Shown here one piece after another: positions 44,759-53,200 of a DNA stretch of 64,000 nucleotides. This stretch comes from Rossellomorea pakistanensis (GTDB lineage: Bacteria > Bacillota > Bacilli > Bacillales > Bacillaceae_B), in contig NZ_JAFBDZ010000002.1 in assembly GCF_016908495.1 (NCBI RefSeq), positions 310,001-374,000 on the forward strand, in the 5' to 3' direction. Each line of letters opens with the position of its first letter. Within the stretch, counting starts at the first letter, position 1. The position numbers and the translations under genes are program-made. Under the pieces are notes generated by a model, which saw only the letters and a list, made by a program, of their open reading frames with translations, was not told where the DNA came from and made no database searches.

Positions 44759-45135
44759 GTGCAGTGAAAAACGCAAAGGGAAAATGATGATAGGAAAGGG
44801 GCTCTTTGATGACATGAAAAACCGCGAAAGGGAAAATGATGATAAGCAAAGTTCTCTTTGGTGACATGAAAAACCGTGAAGGGGAAAATGATGAAAAGCA
44901 AAGCTCTCTTTGGTGACATGAAAAACCGTGAAAGGGAAAATGATGAAAAGCAAAGCCCTCTTTGGTGACATGAAAAACCGTGAAAGGGAAAATGATGATA
45001 AGAAAGGGGATCTTTGGTGACATGAAAAACCACGAAAGGGAAAATGATGAAAAGCAAAGCCCTCTTTGGTGACATGAAAAACCGTGAAGGGGAAAATGAT
45101 GATAAGAAAAGAGCTCCATAATGCCGTGGAAAATT
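44759..45135. repeat. Tandem array of a 52-bp unit, about seven copies (array B)
   Basis: GACATGAAAAACC starts at 44811, 44863, 44915, 44967, 45019 and 45071, exactly 52 bases apart, with degenerate units on both sides (44759, 45123). The unit continues GTGAAAGGGAAAATGATGA and AAAGCAAAGCCCTCTTTGGT. Units differ at a few positions. Because 52 is not a multiple of three, open frames across the array on the minus strand are by-products. No spacers, so it is not CRISPR. Confidence 0.95.
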
Positions 45136-45259
45136 AAGAACCCTTCTGTATTAAAGCAGCTTTTCAATTTTTTGTTTTAAAGAGTAATAATAATGAAATT
45201 AGGGTAAAACATCGTTATTTTGCAGATAATACCTTTACTATTACTTAATGGAGGTAACT

Positions 45260-46267
45260 ATGGAATCCGAACATAACATTAAATTGAGCGCTACAGAGAT
45301 TTCACAGCTCTGGTCGGCTTATATGAATAGTAGTATGAGTAAGTGCCTATTTACCTACTTTTTAGAAACTGTAGAAGATACACAAATCCGTCTATTATTA
45401 GAACAAAGTTTAGAGCTTGCTGATACCCATCTAGTAAAGCTAACAAAGATGTTTCAAAGGGAAGGTTATCCTCTGCCATATGGATTTAAGGTAGAAGAAG
45501 ATGTTAATAAGGCTGCCCCAAGATTGTTTTCTGATAGTTTTATTTTGTATTTCGTCTATAACATGGGAATCATTGCTTTTAATTTTTACTCCCTTTCCAA
45601 GACATTGACGGCCCGCTCAGATATTAATACCTACTTTTCTGAATGTGTTTTGGAGCTTAATCAGTTCGATACGGAGGCAAAAAACCTTTTGTTATCGAAA
45701 GGTTTATACATTCGTTCTCCCTACTTAAATCCACCAAAAGAGGCTAGTTTCGTTAAGAGTCAAAAATTTATGGCAGGGTGGTTTAGTGAAAAAAGACCAT
45801 TATCTGCTATTGAAATCACAAATGTTTTTGCTAATTTACAGAGAAATGCATTAGGGGAAGCTACTATGATGGGGTTTAGCCAGGGGGCTCAATCCAAAGA
45901 AGTAGGTAGATTTATGGTAAGGGGAAGAGATATTGCCCATAAGCATACAGAAATATTTAGCTCGATATTAGGCAAAGATCATTTACCGGTACCTATGAGT
46001 TGGGACACAGAAATTACCGATTCTAGGGTTTCTCCTTTTTCTGATAAACTGATGATGTTTTCTACTACTTCTTTAATTGCTCTCAGTATAGGATTTTATG
46101 GAACAAGTGCTTCAACTAGTGCTAGAAAAGACTTGTCCCTTCATTTTGTCAGGTTATCTGCTGAACTTGGCAAATACGCAGAAGATGGAGCAACTATTAT
46201 GATCAATAACGGTTGGCTTGAGGAACCGCCACTTTCCGAGGATCGTGATAAATTAGCAAATACTTAA
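45260..46267 (+). CDS. DUF3231 family protein (paralogue 3)
   Basis: 335 residues, similar to the proteins at 9398 and 34632: KLSATEISQLWSAYMNSSMS, PLPYGFKVEEDVNKAAPRLF, LSAIEITNVFANLQ, TEITDSRVSPFSDKLM and the C-terminal GWLEEPPLSEDRDKL. Two helical halves of ferritin-like type. An ATG at 45248 is open, but GGAGG (45250-45254) serves the ATG at 45260. Directly downstream of the 52-bp array, with 125 bases between. Function unknown. Confidence 0.8.
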   Translation: MESEHNIKLSATEISQLWSAYMNSSMSKCLFTYFLETVEDTQIRLLLEQSLELADTHLVKLTKMFQREGYPLPYGFKVEEDVNKAAPRLFSDSFILYFVYNMGIIAFNFYSLSKTLTARSDINTYFSECVLELNQFDTEAKNLLLSKGLYIRSPYLNPPKEASFVKSQKFMAGWFSEKRPLSAIEITNVFANLQRNALGEATMMGFSQGAQSKEVGRFMVRGRDIAHKHTEIFSSILGKDHLPVPMSWDTEITDSRVSPFSDKLMMFSTTSLIALSIGFYGTSASTSARKDLSLHFVRLSAELGKYAEDGATIMINNGWLEEPPLSEDRDKLANT

Positions 46268-46369
46268 TTTTAGCGATTTTCAGGGAAAAAAAGCAAAAAA
46301 AACAGCTGTATAAGTGAATTTTATGGGGAATAGAAGGTAAGGGCTGTCTGTCTTAGAATTCATCAATAA

Positions 46370-46535
46370 ATCATTCCAGCTTACCCCATGCATAATTTGT
46401 CTCGAAAGTGGTAATTCACAACTTTTTGATTTTGTGCACAAAAATCTAAAAGAAATGCACCAGTACAAGAATCTTATTTTGTGCACAAAAAATGACTAAG
46501 AAACGCACGAGATTTAAAATTTATGCAATATATGG
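46370..46535. repeat. TGCAC-rich dispersed element, copy 3
   Basis: Begins TCATTCCAGCTTACCC like copy 1, then CACAACTTTTTGATTTTGTG, two GTGCAC motifs, and ACGCACGAGATTTAAAATTT at its end. Confidence 0.55.
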
Positions 46536-46583
46536 GGTTATATTCAAGAAGAGAAACAAACTAACAGCATAATTTAAAAAGCA

Positions 46584-46619
46584 GAAGTTGTTAGAATGAG
46601 AACAACTTCAGTTTTTTTA
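46584..46619 (+). terminator. Terminator before arsR
   Basis: GAAGTTGTT pairs with AACAACTTC, eight-base loop, followed by T7. It lies 316 bases after the DUF3231 stop and may serve that gene. Confidence 0.75.
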
Positions 46620-46780
46620 ATAGGTTCACATTAGATAAGAAAAAAGTAATTCCAATTTTAAATCCCTATTTGAATAAATACTAAAAGATAGTTAGATAAT
46701 AGAATAGATTTATTTACTGTTGAATATATAAGCAAATTATTATATATTAATATCCGGATGGAGCAGGGAGGTGTGCGTTC

Positions 46781-47125
46781 ATGCAAGGAACGATTATTGA
46801 AATGGAAAAAGCGGCAACGATTTTAAAATTGTTAGGTGACAAAACACGTCTAACCATGGTGAAAATTTTAGACTCAAATGATTGTTGTGTTTGTGAATTT
46901 GTTGAAATATTTAAAGCTAGTCAGCCTGCGATTAGTCAACATGTACGAAAGCTAAAAGATGCTGGAGTAGTCGGCGAAACAAGAAGGGGACAATGGATTA
47001 TTTACTCATTGAATAAAGATAGTGACTATTATCCATTAGTTCAAAGCCTACTGCAAAATCTTCCAGATCAAGATTATCGATTAGAAGAACTGAAAGAACA
47101 GGGATTACGGATTTCGTGTGATTAA
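46781..47125 (+). CDS. arsR: Arsenical resistance operon repressor
   Basis: 114-residue ArsR-family repressor that leaves DNA on binding As(III) or Sb(III). Cys35, Cys36 and Cys38 in NDCCVCEF form the metalloid site at the start of the recognition region; ASQPAISQHVRKLKDAGVV is the recognition helix region. It heads an arsR-arsB-arsC operon with gaps of 15 and 21 bases. Upstream, AATATATAA and TTATATATT (about 46723-46750) form an inverted repeat that may be its operator. Start follows GGGAGG. Confidence 0.95.
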   Translation: MQGTIIEMEKAATILKLLGDKTRLTMVKILDSNDCCVCEFVEIFKASQPAISQHVRKLKDAGVVGETRRGQWIIYSLNKDSDYYPLVQSLLQNLPDQDYRLEELKEQGLRISCD

Positions 47126-47140
47126 GAGGAGGTTTCAATT

Positions 47141-48439
47141 TTGACATCAGTCATTTTAGCATCATTAATTTTTTTAACAACACTCGTCTTGGTTATTTGG
47201 CAACCAAGAGGTTTATCGATCGGATGGTCAGCCTGTGGAGGGGCAATTCTCGCTTTAATTGTTGGAGTAGTTGATTTTAACGATGTCATCGATGTGACAT
47301 CCATTGTATGGAACGCTACCTTAGCCTTTATTGCCATCATTATTATTTCCTTAATACTAGATGAAATTGGATTCTTCGAATGGGCAGCTCTCCATATGGC
47401 AAGAACAGCGAAAGGGAACGGGGTTCGAATGTTTGTGTATGTATCGGTACTAGGTGCATTGGTAGCAGCATTTTTTGCGAATGATGGGGCAGCTCTTATA
47501 TTGACTCCGATTGTATTGGCCATGGTTCGAAACCTCAACTTTAACGAGAAAATGGTTTTCCCGTTTATTATTGCAAGTGGATTTATCGCGGATACTACAT
47601 CTCTGCCACTAGTGGTGAGTAATCTGGTCAATATCGTCTCGGCAGACTTTTTTGGGATTGGATTTGCAGAATTTGCTTCAAGGATGATCATTCCAAACCT
47701 TTTTGCATTAGGTGCCAGTATTTTGGTTTTATATCTGTTTTTCCGAAAAAGCATTCCGAAACAATATGATATGGCTCAGTTAAAAGAGCCTGTGGAAGCT
47801 ATTCGAGATATAAGAATGTTTCGTTTATCTTGGGGTGTGTTAGGAATACTTCTCATTGGGTATTTTGCTAGTGAATTTACAGGTGTTCCTGTGTCCATCA
47901 TTGCGAGTGTTGTGGCCATTTTCTTTCTTCTTATGGCCAGAAAAAGTCAGGCTGTGAACACTCGTACCGTTATTAAAGGTGCTCCTTGGGCAATCGTCTT
48001 TTTCTCCATAGGAATGTATGTAGTAGTGTATGGCTTAAGAAATGAAGGGCTAACGACTATTTTAGCGGATCTTATTCAAGTTACAGCTGATCAAGGCTTG
48101 TTTGCTGCAACTGTAGGTATGGGCTTTATTGCAGCCATTCTTTCCTCGATTATGAATAATATGCCGACGGTTATGATTGATGCCCTTGCAATCGCAGATA
48201 CCGATACAAGTGGTGTGATAAGAGAAGCCCTTATTTATGCCAATGTCATTGGATCCGATTTAGGTCCGAAAATCACGCCAATCGGATCGCTTGCAACGTT
48301 GTTATGGTTGCATGTCCTATCGCAAAAAGGTGTTAAGATTTCATGGGGAACTTATTTTAAAACAGGACTTATTTTGACGATCCCAACACTGTTTATTACA
48401 TTAGTTGGTCTCTATATATGGTTGTTCATTATCTACTAA
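47141..48439 (+). CDS. arsB: Arsenite efflux pump, ArsB type
   Basis: 432-residue integral membrane carrier with about twelve segments that expels arsenite and antimonite. Blocks [40 protein letters not shown] and [20 protein letters not shown] are characteristic of ArsB, not of the Acr3 type. AGAGGAGG precedes the start. No arsA ATPase gene is present, so it should act as a secondary, proton-driven pump. Confidence 0.95.
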   Translation: MTSVILASLIFLTTLVLVIWQPRGLSIGWSACGGAILALIVGVVDFNDVIDVTSIVWNATLAFIAIIIISLILDEIGFFEWAALHMARTAKGNGVRMFVYVSVLGALVAAFFANDGAALILTPIVLAMVRNLNFNEKMVFPFIIASGFIADTTSLPLVVSNLVNIVSADFFGIGFAEFASRMIIPNLFALGASILVLYLFFRKSIPKQYDMAQLKEPVEAIRDIRMFRLSWGVLGILLIGYFASEFTGVPVSIIASVVAIFFLLMARKSQAVNTRTVIKGAPWAIVFFSIGMYVVVYGLRNEGLTTILADLIQVTADQGLFAATVGMGFIAAILSSIMNNMPTVMIDALAIADTDTSGVIREALIYANVIGSDLGPKITPIGSLATLLWLHVLSQKGVKISWGTYFKTGLILTIPTLFITLVGLYIWLFIIY

Positions 48440-48460
48440 ACACTAAAGGAGAAATTCATC

Positions 48461-48880
48461 ATGTCGAAAAAAACAATCTATTTTTTATGTACAGGTAACT
48501 CTTGCAGAAGCCAGATGGCAGAAGGATGGGCGAAGAAATATTTTGGTGATGAGTGGGAGGTCAAAAGTGCTGGTATTGAAGCACACGGTTTGAATCCTAA
48601 TGCGGTAAAAGCGATGAAGGAAGCTGGAGTGGATATTTCCAAGCAAACATCGGATATTATTGACCCTGAAATCCTTCATAATGCGGATTTAGTGGTTACT
48701 TTATGTGGGGATGCGGCTGATAAGTGTCCTATCACACCACCGCATGTGAAACGAGAACATTGGGGCTTTGACGATCCTGCAAAAGCGGAAGGAACAGAAG
48801 AAGATAAATGGGTCTTCTTCCAAAGAGTACGTGATGAAATTAGAGATCGAATGAAACGCTTTGGTGAAACAGGACAATAA
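48461..48880 (+). CDS. arsC: Thioredoxin-dependent arsenate reductase
   Basis: Reduces arsenate to arsenite for export by ArsB. The 139-residue protein has the low-molecular-weight phosphatase loop with Cys10 and Cys15 in [16 protein letters not shown] and the redox pair Cys82/Cys89 in [10 protein letters not shown], exactly the pattern of the Bacillus/Staphylococcus enzyme. AAGGAG before the ATG. Last gene of the operon; the palindromic element 12 bases downstream, with a T-run, can serve as its terminator. Confidence 0.96.
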   Translation: MSKKTIYFLCTGNSCRSQMAEGWAKKYFGDEWEVKSAGIEAHGLNPNAVKAMKEAGVDISKQTSDIIDPEILHNADLVVTLCGDAADKCPITPPHVKREHWGFDDPAKAEGTEEDKWVFFQRVRDEIRDRMKRFGETGQ

Positions 48881-48892
48881 TCCAATTAAATA

Positions 48893-49010
48893 GGGCTGTC
48901 CCAAAAGGGGGCGGAACCATTATGTTTGTCCATATAGAAGATGTTTTGAGCTTTTCTTCTAAATGGAAGTCGGGTTCCTGACACCTTTGTTTAGGACAGC
49001 CCCGTTTTTT
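48893..49010. repeat. GGGCTGTCC palindromic element, copy 3 (also a likely terminator of arsRBC)
   Basis: GGGCTGTCC (48893-48901) and GGACAGCCC are perfect arms; GCGGAACCAT and GGGTTCCTGACACC pair further in, and ATATAGAAGATG / TTCTTCTAAATGG form the middle. T6 follows the right arm. Confidence 0.75.
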
Positions 49011-49194
49011 ATGAGCATTTAATAGAATTTTCATGTAAATTACCTTATACTTAAGTTTTCTTACCCACGTTCTAACCCAACTACTTTTACCAGACTGTAT
49101 TTCTTCATATTTAGCTTCTAATATTTTTTAGTGTTTGCAACATCAGCTTCCAAAAATCTTCTAAACATCCAATTCTAATCCAAAATATGTTTGA

Positions 49195-49258
49195 AAAATA
49201 ACAACTTCTATAAAGCTAGTTGTTTACCAAGAAAACCTTATAGAAGTTGAATTTTTTA
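49195..49258. terminator. Terminator at the psuG 3' end
   Basis: CAACTTCTATAAA (49202-49214) pairs with TTATAGAAGTTG (49238-49249). T-runs lie on the plus side and, more weakly, on the minus side used by psuG. Confidence 0.7.
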
Positions 49259-49273
49259 TTATAATAGATTGGA

Positions 49274-50191
49274 TTATTGATTTTTGTTGTTAAAGCTAAC
49301 GGCAATTTGAGTTCCTACTTTAGCATTGTGTTTTACTAATTCGATATTGGCATCAAGACTTTTGCCGTTCGTTAATTCTTTAATTTTTCCTAGCAGGAAT
49401 GGGGTGCTATCTTTACCAAAAATATGATTTTCTTCTGCTTCTTTGATGGCTTGGTCGATGATTCCGTTGATATACTCTTCGTCCATTGCATGTTCTTCAG
49501 GAATCGGGTTGGCGATTACCGCTCCACCTTTAAGGTTTAATTCCCATTTCGTTTTTAATGTTTCCGCAATTTCATCGATTGAATCAGTAGAGAAGTTTAA
49601 TAGGTGCTCACTATTTCTTGTGTAGAATGCTGGCAGACACTCTGTTTCATATCCAATGACAGGAACTCCTTTTGTTTCAAGGTATTCTAGTGTAAGAGCT
49701 AAATCGAGGATGGATTTAGCACCTGCACAAATCACGGCTACATCCGTTTGCGCTAATTCTTCAAGGTCAGCGGAGATATCCATAGTCGTTTCTGCCCCTT
49801 TATGAACTCCACCAATACCACCTGTTACAAAGATTTTGATATCTGCTAAATCAGCACAGATCATCGTTGTTGCAACTGTAGTAGCGCCTAGTTTTTTTGT
49901 TGCGATAATTTGGGGAAGGTCACGTCTTGATACTTTCGCCACATCTGAGCTTTTACCGAATAATTCTAATTCCTCATCTGTTAAACCAATTTTAATTTTT
50001 CCATCAATGATCGCGATGGTTGCTGGAACAGCCCCGTTATCACGAACAATTTGTTCCACTTCACGAGCTGTTTTTACGTTTTGCGGATAAGGCATACCAT
50101 GCGATATTATAGTAGATTCTAATGCTACGATTGCTTTTCCTTCCGCTTTTGCTTGTTGTACCTCTGCAGATAATTCAATATATTTTTTCAT
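49274..50191 (-). CDS. psuG: Pseudouridine-5'-phosphate glycosidase
   Basis: Splits pseudouridine 5'-phosphate into uracil and ribose 5-phosphate. Markers of the 305-residue protein: [16 protein letters not shown] at residue 24, [20 protein letters not shown], the catalytic lysine region [19 protein letters not shown] and [15 protein letters not shown]. The start lies directly after the psuK stop with no gap, so the two are translationally coupled and complete the two-step pathway: kinase, then glycosidase. Confidence 0.96.
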   Translation of the reverse strand: MKKYIELSAEVQQAKAEGKAIVALESTIISHGMPYPQNVKTAREVEQIVRDNGAVPATIAIIDGKIKIGLTDEELELFGKSSDVAKVSRRDLPQIIATKKLGATTVATTMICADLADIKIFVTGGIGGVHKGAETTMDISADLEELAQTDVAVICAGAKSILDLALTLEYLETKGVPVIGYETECLPAFYTRNSEHLLNFSTDSIDEIAETLKTKWELNLKGGAVIANPIPEEHAMDEEYINGIIDQAIKEAEENHIFGKDSTPFLLGKIKELTNGKSLDANIELVKHNAKVGTQIAVSFNNKNQ

Positions 50192-51298
50192 TTACATTGC
50201 CTCCATATCTAACATTAGTTGTTTTTGTGATAACTCTTGTCTAACGGTATACTTTGACATAATCGTTTTATGGGCATTGACCAAACCAGATTTGATAATG
50301 TCCTCAATTTCTTTCTTCTGTAACCAGGAATAAATAACTCCTGAACAGAATGAATCTCCTGCCCCTGTAACATCAGCGACCATTGGTGTTTCAATCGCTG
50401 GAAAATATTGAATCTCCCCATTTTCACTGCCTGTCATTACACCCTTTGATCCATTCGTTACAATGACATTTTTTACTCCTAACGCTAACCATTTTTTTAC
50501 TGAGTTTTCCCAATCTTTTTCATCAATGATTTTACTATTCATAAACGTTTCTGTTTCATCTTTATTGACGATGAGCCAACTTACCGCACTCAACGTTTTG
50601 GGAAGCCGATCCATTTTGGGAGATGATACAGGGATAATGACTAAAGGAATACTATGTTTTGATGTGAAAAAACAAAGGAAATCAATGGTTTCACATGGAC
50701 AGTTCAAATCCACCACAATACATTTCGCTCTTCTAAGAATATGACTATTTTTTATCAACAGCTCTGGTGTAATATTTTCAAAAACGTCCATATCTGCTAA
50801 TGCAATCGATAAATCTCCATTCCTATCTAAAACGGCTGTATAAGATCCAGTCGATGAATGTTCAAATTGAGCGACATGTTCTAAATTCATAAATGGTGAC
50901 GATAAATCATAAATCTCTTCCCATTCTGAATCATGGCCACTTGTTGAAATCAAGGTAACTTCCTCACCTAATCTCCCTAAATTCTCAGCAATATTTCTTG
51001 CTACTCCACCAACCGTCCTAGTAGATGTGACGGGATTAGACGTTTCATTTGTCATTTCATATTTTGCATAGAATTTCCTATCTACATTAGCTCCGCCAAT
51101 GCAAATAATAGGGGATGTTTCATTTAAAACATAAGCTTTACCAAAAACATACTCTTTCTTAATGAGTCCAGAAATAATCGTCGCAATCGACGACATTGGC
51201 AATCCGACTATTTCCGATAACTCATGTTGTGAAATAAATGGATTTTCCCTAATCATCCCTAAAATGAATTCTTCATTTTCATTCATATCAGAAGTCAT
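50192..51298 (-). CDS. psuK: Pseudouridine kinase with N-terminal HTH
   Basis: Phosphorylates pseudouridine for PsuG. Residues 1-60 are a winged helix (FILGMIRENPFISQHELSEI, PMSSIATIISGLI), residues 65-368 a PfkB kinase with CIGGANVDRKFY, TVGGVARNIAENL and the catalytic DVTGAGDSFCSGVIYSW (Asp near residue 320). The HTH part makes autoregulation likely; palindromes AAACA-AA-TGTTT and AACA-TA-TGTT lie just upstream. AGGAGG is 7 bases from the ATG. A paralogue of the same architecture lies at 53201. The psuG partner makes the pseudouridine assignment firm. Confidence 0.92.
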   Translation of the reverse strand: MTSDMNENEEFILGMIRENPFISQHELSEIVGLPMSSIATIISGLIKKEYVFGKAYVLNETSPIICIGGANVDRKFYAKYEMTNETSNPVTSTRTVGGVARNIAENLGRLGEEVTLISTSGHDSEWEEIYDLSSPFMNLEHVAQFEHSSTGSYTAVLDRNGDLSIALADMDVFENITPELLIKNSHILRRAKCIVVDLNCPCETIDFLCFFTSKHSIPLVIIPVSSPKMDRLPKTLSAVSWLIVNKDETETFMNSKIIDEKDWENSVKKWLALGVKNVIVTNGSKGVMTGSENGEIQYFPAIETPMVADVTGAGDSFCSGVIYSWLQKKEIEDIIKSGLVNAHKTIMSKYTVRQELSQKQLMLDMEAM

Positions 51299-51314
51299 CG
51301 TTACACCTCCTTTT

Positions 51315-51345
51315 AAACAAATGTTTATATATTGAACATATGTTT
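51315..51345 (-). promoter_or_regulatory. Twin palindromes upstream of psuK
   Basis: AAACA-AA-TGTTT (51315-51326) and GAACA-TA-TGTTT (51334-51345) have centres 19 bases, about two helical turns, apart. The first recurs as AAAACA-TT-TGTTTT before the second kinase gene. Confidence 0.6.
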
Positions 51346-51499
51346 AGAATACGTTTTCAATTTTGGGTTGTCAACAGTGTTCTCAATGAAAATGAAAGCG
51401 TGATTCCATTTTTTAACTTCAAAAGTTGTGAAGAAAACGAATGAAAAGGCAGTCATGAAAGGATTAAAAGTAAATAAGGGGAGTAACTCACTACTAAAT

Positions 51500-51705
51500 T
51501 TTGGCGACGGTAGGGGATCATCGATTTTGCTTTATCCCATTTTCAAAAGTACAAAAATCTTTTTTATTCCATCAAATCTGTACTCTTATAATCATGTTAC
51601 GAAAAGTCTTTATAAGTGCCGTCAAAAGGCTACTCTCTCATAATTACATGACGAAAATCTTTTTAATACCATCAAATCGCTGCCCCACTCATATTCAAGG
51701 CATAA
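51500..51705. repeat. Degenerate tandem array, about 52-bp unit (array C)
   Basis: Units begin ACAAAAATCTTTTTTATTCC (51551), ACGAAAAGTCTTTATAAGTG (51599) and ACGAAAATCTTTTTAATACC (51651) and continue CATCAAATCGCTGC...CTCATAAT; a weaker unit precedes. Spacings are 48 and 52. Confidence 0.6.
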
Positions 51706-51740
51706 AAAATTTCATATTCCAAGGTTGAGCCAAACAAAAA

Positions 51741-51775
51741 AATGCCTCATCCGCTTTCTTTTTGGTTGAGGCATT
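51741..51775. terminator. Hairpin, probable terminator
   Basis: AATGCCTCA (51741-51749) pairs with TGAGGCATT (51767-51775); read on the minus strand the right arm is followed by T7. It lies 260 bases past the EamA gene. Confidence 0.5.
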
Positions 51776-51837
51776 GTCTATTAAGTTTAAAGAAATTGCT
51801 GGTTATGTAAACATTGTTGTTATTTGAAAAGGGGGTG

Positions 51838-51970
51838 GCTGGTTGCAGCGAAAGGATGATCGCTTTCCGCGGGTCGGGCGGTGAGCAGCCTCGTCGCCTT
51901 GCTCCTGCTTAGGTCTCACCTGTCCCGCTTCTCCCGCAGGAGTCTCTTACCTGCAGCGAAGGCCAACCTT
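51838..51970. repeat. G+C-rich intergenic element of a widespread Bacillaceae type
   Basis: CGCTTTCCGCGGG, GGTCTCACCTGTCCCGCTTC and TCCCGCAGGAGTCTC are recognisable blocks of an element scattered through many Bacillaceae genomes (from memory, not searched). Far richer in G+C than its surroundings; no open frame. Confidence 0.55.
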
Positions 51971-52034
51971 TTTACAAAAATTTATGATCTTAAAAAACAA
52001 CAACCTTTTAGAAAACAGTCAAAGAATACAAGCG

Positions 52035-52985
52035 TTAACTAACGTGTTTTTTATATTCACCCATTATGCTTGATTTATTTTTCGCAAATGGTTTTGAAAT
52101 TTTAGCCAATAAGCGATTATTATCTAGCAATGTTGGTAGACTCATCCCAAGAATAATAATGACAATTCCTACTATTTGCAGCGTAGAAACGGTTTCACTT
52201 AATAATAGGACGGATACCATCACAGCGATTGGCAATTCAATAGCACTCAAGATCGATGACATCCCTAGCCCAACTTTAGGGACGGCTATAGAGAATAAGA
52301 ACACTGGAATAATGATACCAAATAGCCCTAATGCCAAACCGTAAATCCAAAGCCCTTCGTTAAATAAAGTCCCATTCCAAATAATTTCTGGAGACTGAAA
52401 TACAGCAGACATCATAAAAGCAAAGAAAGAAACCAATACTAACCGATTTGAGGTTGTCATACTTGCAGTTGCCTTTCCATTAGCAAATAAAAATAGGGAA
52501 TAACAAAGAGCAGCGGCTAACCCCCATAACCATCCTTGTAAAGGGATCTGAGATAAATCAACATCAATCAATCCAGCTGCTGGTATGGTTCCCGCAATTA
52601 AGATGATTAAAGAGATCAATTCAACCCGACTGGGAAATTTGCGTTTTGTTATACAAGAAATCAACATACCGATCCATGTAAATTGAAAGAGTAGAACAAC
52701 GGCTAAAGAAGCAGGTAAATAGTTTAAGGAACGACCGTATAAAATATTTGTCAAACCAGTAAAAACTCCAGCTAGGATGAGGATTTTCACTCCATCCAAG
52801 CTTAATCTTGGTTTGTTTGTTAGCAAGAAAATAAACACTGCGATACAAAAACCGATAAAAAACTGACTTGTTACTGCTTCCGAAACCGTAAAACCACTTT
52901 TCATGGCTAGTTTTATAATGGTTGAAACGACACCATAACTACTAGCTGCAATCACGATCAACAAAGGGTACAGATACCTTTTCAT
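52035..52985 (-). CDS. EamA/DMT family transporter
   Basis: 316 residues with ten membrane segments in two EamA repeats (each about 130 residues): first repeat with VSTIIKLAMKSGFTVSEAVT, second starting at LQGWLWGLAAALCYSLFLFA. Members export or import metabolites such as amino acids, nucleosides and sugars. Convergent in theme with, and situated between, two HTH-PfkB kinase genes, so a nucleoside substrate is possible. CTCCT complement (AGGAG) lies before the ATG. Substrate unproven. Confidence 0.8.
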   Translation of the reverse strand: MKRYLYPLLIVIAASSYGVVSTIIKLAMKSGFTVSEAVTSQFFIGFCIAVFIFLLTNKPRLSLDGVKILILAGVFTGLTNILYGRSLNYLPASLAVVLLFQFTWIGMLISCITKRKFPSRVELISLIILIAGTIPAAGLIDVDLSQIPLQGWLWGLAAALCYSLFLFANGKATASMTTSNRLVLVSFFAFMMSAVFQSPEIIWNGTLFNEGLWIYGLALGLFGIIIPVFLFSIAVPKVGLGMSSILSAIELPIAVMVSVLLLSETVSTLQIVGIVIIILGMSLPTLLDNNRLLAKISKPFAKNKSSIMGEYKKHVS

Positions 52986-53166
52986 CCTTCTCCTCCTATA
53001 TTTTTTATCTATTTATGATTCTTTTAATGTTCATCTGGAAAAAAATCATAATCTCCAATATAAAACACCACTAGACTTTTTTGCAATCTCTTTTTTGGAT
53101 ATAATGGATGGACTATAGCATCTGTCTGTATGATTTTAGGTCTAACGATTAAAATTAAAGCTTTTT

Positions 53167-53180
53167 AAAACATTTGTTTT
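53167..53180 (+). promoter_or_regulatory. Palindrome AAAACA-TT-TGTTTT before the second HTH-PfkB kinase
   Basis: Perfect six-base arms with a two-base centre, 20 bases before the start codon. Core identical to the palindrome upstream of psuK. Confidence 0.6.
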
Positions 53181-53200
53181 AGTAGAGGGGAGGCTGCTTC

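Noticed and set aside
44759..45135. CRISPR array
   Set aside because: The units are contiguous without unique spacers, and no cas gene is present in the window.
44711..45167. Three overlapping minus-strand frames (86-138 codons) rich in FHHFPF and HVTK repeats
   Set aside because: They are the 52-bp array read in three frames; the period is not a multiple of three, and no ribosome site or stable product is expected.
47122..47754. Minus-strand frame of 210 codons opposite arsB
   Set aside because: Antisense shadow of the well-supported arsB gene; composition biased to Ser/Thr/Ala/Ile as expected from reverse reading of a membrane protein gene.
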